From positions 5,493,650-5,557,649 of the forward strand of contig CM040104.1 in NCBI GenBank assembly GCA_022496805.1: a stretch of 64,000 nucleotides of DNA, written 5' to 3'. The notes under the pieces are model-generated. The model was given only the letters and a program-made list of their open reading frames with translations, ran no database searches and was not told the origin of the DNA. Numbering within the stretch: position 1 is the first letter of the stretch; every line of letters begins with the position of its first letter. The position numbers were made by a program, and so were the translations under genes. Positions 57,321 through 64,000 of the stretch are shown here, one piece after another. Origin of the DNA: Pohlia nutans (lineage: Eukaryota; Streptophyta; Bryopsida; Bryales; Mniaceae).

Positions 57321-58130
57321 CGTTTCTGCAAGCTCCTCTTCGACGAAGAATCGTGAAACACAGCCTGCGCTTCGACGATCGATTCAGACGTTGACATAAT
57401 GATTGACTGATTGCTTGGTACATGGGGTGGATTCTACGATGGGAATATACATATGTATGAGATCGAACTGAGTGATTGATGAATGGCGCTGGAAATGTGA
57501 GAAATGATTGAAACCGGGCCACGACACAGTCCAAGATGATGAGTGACTGTTATGTGTATATTTATAGAATTATGATGTTTGTGTGAGATTCGATGCTGCG
57601 ATATATGATCGAGGAATATTTCTTGGTGGTAATTATAAGTCATGTTGGTTCTCGGATCGATTATATTGCGGCGGTTACACAACTAGTTACAGTTGACCCG
57701 GCCTGCCTGCCTGCAAACTCGGCGACGTCACTTGCATAGATGCGCCGCAATTTCAGACTCAGGCGAACATTCTCTAAACCGAGGCGCCGTTTTGACGTTT
57801 TGGGCTGACCACTGTACATTTACCGTCTCATGTACCGTAGTTCAGCCTTTAAATTTGTGGGGGAATTTTCGCCACAATCTTACCTCGTTTTGGGAGTGAC
57901 TACTTTTACACTAGGAAAATGGGCAAAAAGGTGCCTAGTGAAATCATTTATAAAATAAAAAAATACTTACATCGCGAATTTTTAGATAAAAGTGCCTTAT
58001 AATAGATAATTTTATGAATGAGCATATATATATGTGTGGATAATTTTGTCCATTTTTTTCCTTTTTTGGCTACATTCTAGGGTGTATACCGTTCTATCAA
58101 TGGAAAAACAAAATTTATTCACGGTCGTAG
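57321..58130. other. spacer with a possible small minus-strand gene
   Basis: A minus-strand TATA-like TTCTATAAATATAC (about 57,556-57,570) is followed by short frames, including a 41-codon ATG frame opening MSTSESIVEAQAVFHDSSSK near 57,395. It ends within the repeat block. Neither this nor the overlapping 83-codon frame has a recognisable domain, so no gene is called. Confidence 0.35.
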
Positions 58131-58199
58131 TTGGTCGTCAGGATTGACAAAAGTAATTATAAAAAGAGAAGCTCAAATTTCTGAAAAAGAGAATCTTAG

Positions 58200-58310
58200 A
58201 AAATGCCAAATGATATGAATATTTTCTAAGATTTTCTTAGTTGGTCGTCAGAATTTTTTTGATACGGTGAAAAAGAGAATCTTAGAAAATATTCATATCA
58301 TTTGGCATTT
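58200..58310. repeat. hairpin with ~36-bp arms
   Basis: AAATGCCAAATGATATGAAT with ATTTTCTAAGATTTTC on the left, and the near-perfect inverse at 58,275-58,310. GAAAAAGAGAATCTTAGAAA and TTAGTTGGTCGTCAG are also directly repeated next to the arms, suggesting a local inversion and duplication. Confidence 0.85.
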
Positions 58311-59608
58311 TGGAATAGCAATTTTCCAAAAAAAAGTTTTAAAATTTTGATATGAGTTGTTGACCTTGATGGTTTAGTACAATATTAAATTCTATGGTGG
58401 TTAGAGCCTCTCCACTTGTACTGAATAAATTCACAATTAGTGGGGGTCACTTATTTAAAGAGTACGTTACTTGATTATTCCACCTGTGCAACTTGCTTTA
58501 TTAACTTCCAACCAATCACTTGTCTCTTACTCTGATAGTGTACAAAAGCAAAAGTAGTATTTGTCGGGGTTGCATAAGCGCGGCAAAATTTGGCTATTGG
58601 TTGGAACAAAGAGAATATTTTGATAGGTTCAAGCATTGATTGATTGCAAAAATGCCATCCTTGTCTATTTTGAAGGACGGGTGGCAATGCTTTTAGTTTT
58701 GACTATTAATAATATTGTTCAAAGGATTATAGAATAATTATACAATGGAGATCAAGTTTGTATTGGAAATCTTGAAATTAGGACCTCAGGACCAACAAAC
58801 TAGTATAATTTGTAAAAGAAACTATTAAAGCACTCCAAGTGTACTACTTGGTGTGGCATTACACATTGTATACATATAAGGGCTAGACATCATTTGTTTC
58901 AGGAGAACATTGTGAAGAGATGCAATTTTGTTAATACGTGATGCAAGATTCTATAAAAACCTCAAGTAGAAGTTTATTCCTTTCGATAATACATTCTTTT
59001 TTTCTACTTTGGGATCCTAGTGATTTGTATTCCCTTTTCAACTAATTTGACTCATTCTTTTCAATTTAATAAAGTAAATAATAAAAGATAATAAAAAACA
59101 ATGAATTCCAATGTTGAGGTGAATTTCAACATGTTGAATCAATAAAAATTATACTCTTTATCCTATTTATTGTATGATACATTACTTTGTAATCCTTAGA
59201 TACAAATAAGAAGAACATGAATTAGTGTACTTATTAATAAATACCATTCACTAAGCTTTACATCTCATGTTGGTCACATGTTGATTGAGTGATTATTCAT
59301 TGAAAAGCTTCTTGTGCCTAATCTGAACAATTTAGCATTTTACACTATTTTGGTATTGTATTAAATCATAGATGACACTAATAAGATAAAGAATGTAATG
59401 ATCAAAGAATTATAGAATAATGAACCCCAAAATATTGGCGAGGCCTTTTTACTTTTTAAGCATATGTACTTTTTCGTATTTTCCTTCTTTCTACTACACG
59501 TTTAAGATATTTGATGCAAGATTAAAGAACAAGTGTTTTAATAGCATATTCCCTACAATATTAGGCCTTAAAATAATTTTTGAATTAAGAATTTTTAGGT
59601 GCTAAATC
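58311..59608. other. AT-rich spacer, no gene seen
   Basis: No supported frame, RNA gene or repeat. Confidence 0.45.
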
Positions 59609-59719
<111 letters not shown>

Positions 59720-59933
59720 TTTGATATAAATTTTAGGACCAAATGTTTTTAAAATCTTATGAAAAAAAATGATAGAAGTTTGAAATGAAATGTGTTGTTT
59801 TGTGCTTCAAATATAAATTTAAAATATTTACAAGAGATATTTTTGAAATTTATACAACAAGAACTTCAAATTGTGTTTAAATTTTTATTTTTATTTTTAC
59901 AATTTTTAGGTGATTTTTAGTATATACATAGGA

Positions 59934-59968
59934 GGGGGGCGCGCGGGGGGGGGGGGGGGGGGGGGGAG
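59934..59968. repeat. GC/poly-G tract
   Basis: GGGGGGCGCGCGGGG followed by a run of more than 20 G. Poly-G runs of this length are often length-variable and hard to sequence, so the base count may be unreliable. Confidence 0.9.
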
Positions 59969-60820
59969 TGAAAAGTACGCACTCACATGATTCCTAGTCT
60001 TAACTTTAAATGCACTCCCTGGGGTTTTTCACAACTTTTGTTATTTTGTCTTAACATTCATTATCTTAGTCAACTACCATATATAAAGTGGAAAAAAAAA
60101 AATTACTCCAAATGTAAAATTATCCCTTAAAGATCAATACTCTCGAAGCACATTTTTATTTATTTATTTCATATTTTGAAAGAAGATAAGATGGCAATAT
60201 AAAATATAATGATGAAGCTAAATTCTTAAACATTCATCTATATTTTGAACATGAAATTGTTTTCATTCAATTTTAATATTACTTTCATCTAAATATGACT
60301 TCATCATCCAACTTTGATAACCAATAGTTAACATCTAGTATACTTTGAAGAACCGAGGATTCATGATTTTTAAATGAAAAATCCAAATGATCATATTATA
60401 AAACAAATTTTAAAATAAATAAAATGAGACCAAATTTCATATCATTAAAAATAGCAAAGAACATTGAATATGTCAACTGATAAAAAACAAAAACAAAAAC
60501 AAAAATTCCTACTCAAAACTGCTACCAAAAAAAAAACATGAGATCCAATTTGAACTTGAGCGTCTTGGAACTTTGGAGGGTTAAATACCTTTAAAAATTA
60601 ACCCTTTCAAGGAGATTAAGCTGATATATCGTCTCTACAACCTTGAACCCCTATATGTCCCTCTGTATAGTCAATGAACCTATTACAATCACTATACATG
60701 GGTAATCATTATTGTACATCAATTTAGGATATTGAGCCCTTCCTAAACTTAATTATAGAGGGACATATTGAAATGTCTCTGTATCGTACTCATATTCAAT
60801 GATTCTCATACAACATTTAC
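59969..60820. other. AT-rich spacer, no gene seen
   Basis: Contains a short CAAAAA repeat near 60,487-60,506. Otherwise nothing recognised. Confidence 0.45.
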
Positions 60821-60825
60821 ACGTT

Positions 60826-60962
60826 AGGTAGGGAATCTACAAGTAGGGTCGACAATAGGTTCCTTGCAAGAATTCGCAAGTTAAAAACCATAATTTCTTG
60901 CTTTTAACCTACAGATTAATACACAAAACCTACTATAGACCCTACTTGCAGGTTCCCTGCTT
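60826..60962. repeat. small foldback, ~36-bp arms
   Basis: AGGTAGGGAATCTACAAGTA plus GGGTCGACAATAGGTT on the left (60,826-60,861) pairs with the inverse at about 60,927-60,962, about 80% identical. A degraded MITE is likely. Confidence 0.75.
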
Positions 60963-61342
60963 CCGGGGTCAACAAGATGTGGAAATGTTACAACATCATT
61001 CCCCTTGAATATGCATGCTGAATTTCATTCACGAGAATCTCGAGAATTCAGTGGTAGGATGAGCATGCTCTAATTTAGGAGCCCTGAAATTAGAACTAAG
61101 ACTAAACTAACTGAACTAACTTAGTCTAATTAACTGAATCCCGGCGTCGAGGTCTCATATTACAGGAACAGAAAAACAGGGGATTAAACAATAATTAAAT
61201 GGAGATTAAGCTGGTAATTAGGAGCCCTGAAACTAGGATCAGGGACAAGGCTAAATAAACTAAACTAGGCTAAATAAATGAATGCTGACGACGTCGTGCG
61301 CAGTTGGATATGGTCCTTATGGGGCACCCACCGAAATTAAAC
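60963..61342. other. spacer with a diverged direct repeat
   Basis: GGAGCCCTGAAATTAGAACTAAG and GGAGCCCTGAAACTAGGATC-type sequences at about 61,079 and 61,221, each followed by ACTAAACTA-rich stretches, indicate a local duplication. No gene seen. Confidence 0.5.
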
Positions 61343-61345
61343 TAA

Positions 61346-61668
61346 GAGCATCTCCACCGCAGGCCCTCCCAGGGCCCAGGCAGCCAAGAAGTAATTGAAA
61401 AGTGCTCAGGGCCCTCCCAAAATGGCTCAGGGCCCTCCCTCCTAGCGTGTCAAGAAATGGCCCTCCAAACCACTATTCAGTTGACTAAATCACTAATTAG
61501 TTGACTAAATCCCCACATTCCACTTGTGATTGGTCCATTGAATATTTAATGTGCACTTTTGATGTGTGAGGGCCCTCCAAGGGTGGGGGAGTGTGAGTGC
61601 AAGGGCCCTCTAAATGGTAATGAATAATTTGAGCAAGTCATCTCTGGCGTGTAGGAGTGGGGATGCTC
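61346..61668. mobile_element. PIF/Harbinger-type (Tourist-like) MITE with TAA target duplication
   Basis: The left end GAGCATCTCCACC and the inverse of the right end (GAGCATCCCCACTCC) match in 11 of 13. TAA flanks both sides (61,343-61,345 and 61,669-61,671), the usual PIF/Harbinger target. The interior has AGGGCCCT-rich inverted segments. 323 bp, non-coding. Confidence 0.82.
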
Positions 61669-61671
61669 TAA

Positions 61672-63348
61672 TTAATTAAGGGGGGCATTAGCTGCTAATT
61701 AAGAAGGGCATGGTTATTACCAACCCACATTAATATTAAAATAGTGTGCATGGTGGGGCGAATAGCCGGGTTGCGGCCTGCACAAGCAAGCCAGCCGTTG
61801 TAAAACTCAACTGCCACGTGGCACTTGCTGTCGGAGCTTCAAGCAGCTTGTCTTTTACTTTTTTTCAGTAAATGGGTGGCCCTACACAACCACAAAATAA
61901 GGGACAGATTTTGCACTCCACCCTAAGTAGTAGTACGTTCCTTGAAAAAGTACTCCCTTGGCTCTACACCTTTGGATTTTGGTCCCTTGTGACTCCAATT
62001 GGTCCCTCGTGGTTTGAATGGTCCATTGTGACTCAATTCTATTAAAAAAATAAAATTATAAAGAAGTTGTTTTGTGACTTAATCCTATTAAAAAAAAATT
62101 TAAAAGAAAGAAGTTGTTTTGAACCATTTCAGTCACAAAGAACTAGTTTAATTTTCAAAGGGGCCAAAAAGCCCAAATTGGGTCTGATGATGTTTTTAGC
62201 AATTTTGAGTAGGTCTTATGTGGAGTTTTTTTTGTTCAGTTTTTTTTTAATTTTATTTTTATCAATGTTCTTTGGTGATATCAAATTTGGTTCATTCTGA
62301 ATTATATATTTTACAATATGATTGATTGAATTTTTCATTTTAAAACAATGAATCTTTGGTCCTTTAGAGGTTAAAAGGACCAAGTTCCTACTAGTGATAG
62401 TGTGGGTGTTGAATTAGAAGAGCCCACACTAATTAAATCTAAAGGAATGTGGGTTTTTGCTTTTCTTTTACTTTTAAGAATTATACCAGGTGGATTAAAA
62501 AAACAAAGAGGAGAGTACAAATTCAATCTTGAGCACGAGGCATTGAACTAGAGAAAAGGAAGAGCATGAGAGGTGCCATTTAGGAAAGTGAAGCCAACCT
62601 TCATCCTTCCATCAATCATCCAAAAATTCAGCTTCAAATAATGTGGGATTTTTCAGTTGATGTGGGTTCGTGTCTTGTGCAATTAATATTGATATATTTT
62701 CCCACACTATATATACTAACTTTTTTGAAACCAATTTTGGAACCAATTTTTTTTAAATAGAAAAAAATCCATGCTCCATGGGAATTCGTGGATTTTACCA
62801 TTATATCAGCATGGGCAACTCCAACAATAAAGACTCTTTCTCTCTGACAATCCGTGACTCAAGGTTTTCTTTTATTAAAAAGAACACTAAAGCAAAACCA
62901 CACTTTTTTTGTTTCAGTTGCTTTTGGAGTAGTACTTGCTTGTTTCCATTGATCTGTTACGTGTGTAACAGTTCATTTTTTTGCCTCATACAACTGTTTC
63001 CTTTCTAACCTCCCTGAAAACTGAAAAAAATCAGTGTACCTTTCTAGGGCAGCTTTTGGAGCTGGTGGTCTGAAGGGGGTTTGTTGGAAAAAAAAATTAT
63101 TTAAAATATTTAAAAGACGGCCTTTGACAAGCTGGAAAGGTGGACGGAGAATCAGAACCCGAATCCTGGTCGAGAGGAGGATGAGATTCGTCGATGGATG
63201 AACAGAGTTTTGGGATTCCATTCATCCCACCCCGCCATATTGCCCCTTGACATCAATGTGTGGGGACAAAATCTGCCCCTATTTTGTGCATTTGTGGGCC
63301 CACCTCAAATACTAACTCCCTCAAATTCCCATGGTTTAAACTTCCTAA
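61672..63348. other. spacer with a 48-bp tandem duplication, no gene seen
   Basis: Two copies of TGTGACTCAATTCTATTAAA-like sequence ending AAGAAGTTGTTTT lie at about 62,028-62,074 and 62,075-62,121. CCTTTAGAGGTTAA near 62,360 resembles a TTAA-type MITE right end. A 77-codon hydrophobic frame at 62,067-62,300 overlaps the duplication and is not supported. Confidence 0.45.
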
Positions 63349-63860
63349 GAGCATTCTCAACATGGCCTCTAAAAAGGCGCGATATATTAAAATTATCTTT
63401 TAATGTAAATGGAATTAGAAAGTTAAAGTACTTTTATTAGAATCACAGTTTAAAATAAACATATTAGATTTAAGAAATCTTGCTTTGGACATTGGATGAC
63501 CAAGATACACCCCATCAAAAGCTAACTGACTTCCAAAAAAATTAGAACGCTCGTCAAATTGTGTAAAGATGGTTTAGAGAGCCAAAGGCACAACACATTT
63601 GCACACATTTGCCGTGCCTTTGGCACTTTAAACCATCTTTAAACTGAATTTGAAGAGCCCTCTATGTTTTTTGGAAGTTAACTAGCTTTTAATGGGGAGT
63701 ATCTTGGTCATTCAATATCCAAATCATGATTTCCTTGGGTCTAGTATATTTAATTTTTAAATGTGATTCTAATAAAAAGAATCTAACTTTCTAATCCCAT
63801 CTACAGCAAAATATAATTTTAATATACCATGCCTGTTTAGAGGCACCATTGAGGATGGGG
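63349..63860. mobile_element. large foldback MITE with ~245-bp inverted arms
   Basis: The left arm starts GAGCATTCTCAACATGGCC and runs to about 63,590. The right arm (about 63,610-63,860) is its inverse with around 80% identity; shared blocks are TATATTAAAATTAT, GAATGACCAAGATAC (or a near match) and AAAGATGGTTTA. The loop is only about 15-20 bases. The GAGCATTCTC start resembles the PIF/Harbinger MITE at 61,346, but the target duplication is not clear. Confidence 0.8.
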
Positions 63861-64000
63861 TCACCCCTACACTAATTTGCAATCGCAAGCTACATATGAG
63901 GAAAGAAAAAAATTGCCAAAAAAAGTATGTAGGGTACCCAAAATGAAAATTTCAGAAAAAGGGGGCCGGGGTGAATAGTGCTGAATAGTGCTTGTTACTG

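Noticed and set aside
62067..62300. Small hydrophobic membrane protein
   Set aside because: The frame overlaps a non-coding tandem duplication and poly-T/poly-A runs that give Phe/Leu/Lys by composition.

Overview
The window is repeat-rich DNA with the look of a large land-plant nuclear genome: AT-rich spacer, many small inverted-repeat transposons, long (TA)n tracts, plant-style TATA boxes and no operons. A Dualen-like LINE, a Tc1 element and TTAA-flanked (piggyBac-type) MITEs together hint at a non-flowering plant, but that is inference. Almost every recognisable gene belongs to a mobile element.

Region 1 (about 1-17,525) is the most unusual. Five genes or gene remnants lie among nine arrays of one 9-base motif, GGC[A/C]G[T/A]CGG. 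They are a protein-kinase-like pseudogene (1141-2904, minus), a coiled-coil/RING-H2 pseudogene (4433-6993, minus), a short intact paralogue of its N-terminal half (8820-9437, minus), a hAT transposase pseudogene (13149-16136, minus) and a small unknown gene (16618-16995, plus). The kinase remnant, the RING gene, its paralogue and the small gene each have a TATA box at the edge of an array. Another array lies between the divergent hAT and small-gene promoters. The outermost arrays are in opposite orientation and lie inside weakly matching CCGGGTAA/TTACCCGG sequences. A similar 20-base sequence occurs outside both ends. I read this as a candidate composite hAT-type element of about 17 kb with cargo genes, now decayed.

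Region 2 (17,826-21,151) holds nested TTAA-flanked MITEs and a nearly complete Tc1 element (19,536-21,149) with a TA target duplication, a DD34E transposase with one stop codon, and an extra inverted copy of the TIR motif exactly 213 bp in from each end.

Region 3 (21,151-27,291) is spacer with a CACTA-type MITE (24,553-24,796) and a foldback MITE (about 26,571-26,857).

Region 4 (27,292-40,036, minus strand) is one LINE of about 12.7 kb, flanked by a 13-bp direct repeat and ending in a (TA)n tail. ORF1 has an RRM-like domain. ORF2 carries a 2A-like motif, an APE-type endonuclease, a reverse transcriptase, RNase H, a CCHC zinc finger and a C-terminal restriction-like endonuclease. That domain order is typical of the Dualen/RandI group. 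ORF2 is broken by several stops and frameshifts.

Region 5 (40,037-64,000) is mainly AT-rich spacer with further MITE families, tandem repeats and microsatellites. One small intact gene for a putative secreted cysteine-containing peptide (47,784-48,002, minus) is the best candidate for a resident host gene. No rRNA, tRNA or CRISPR array was recognised.
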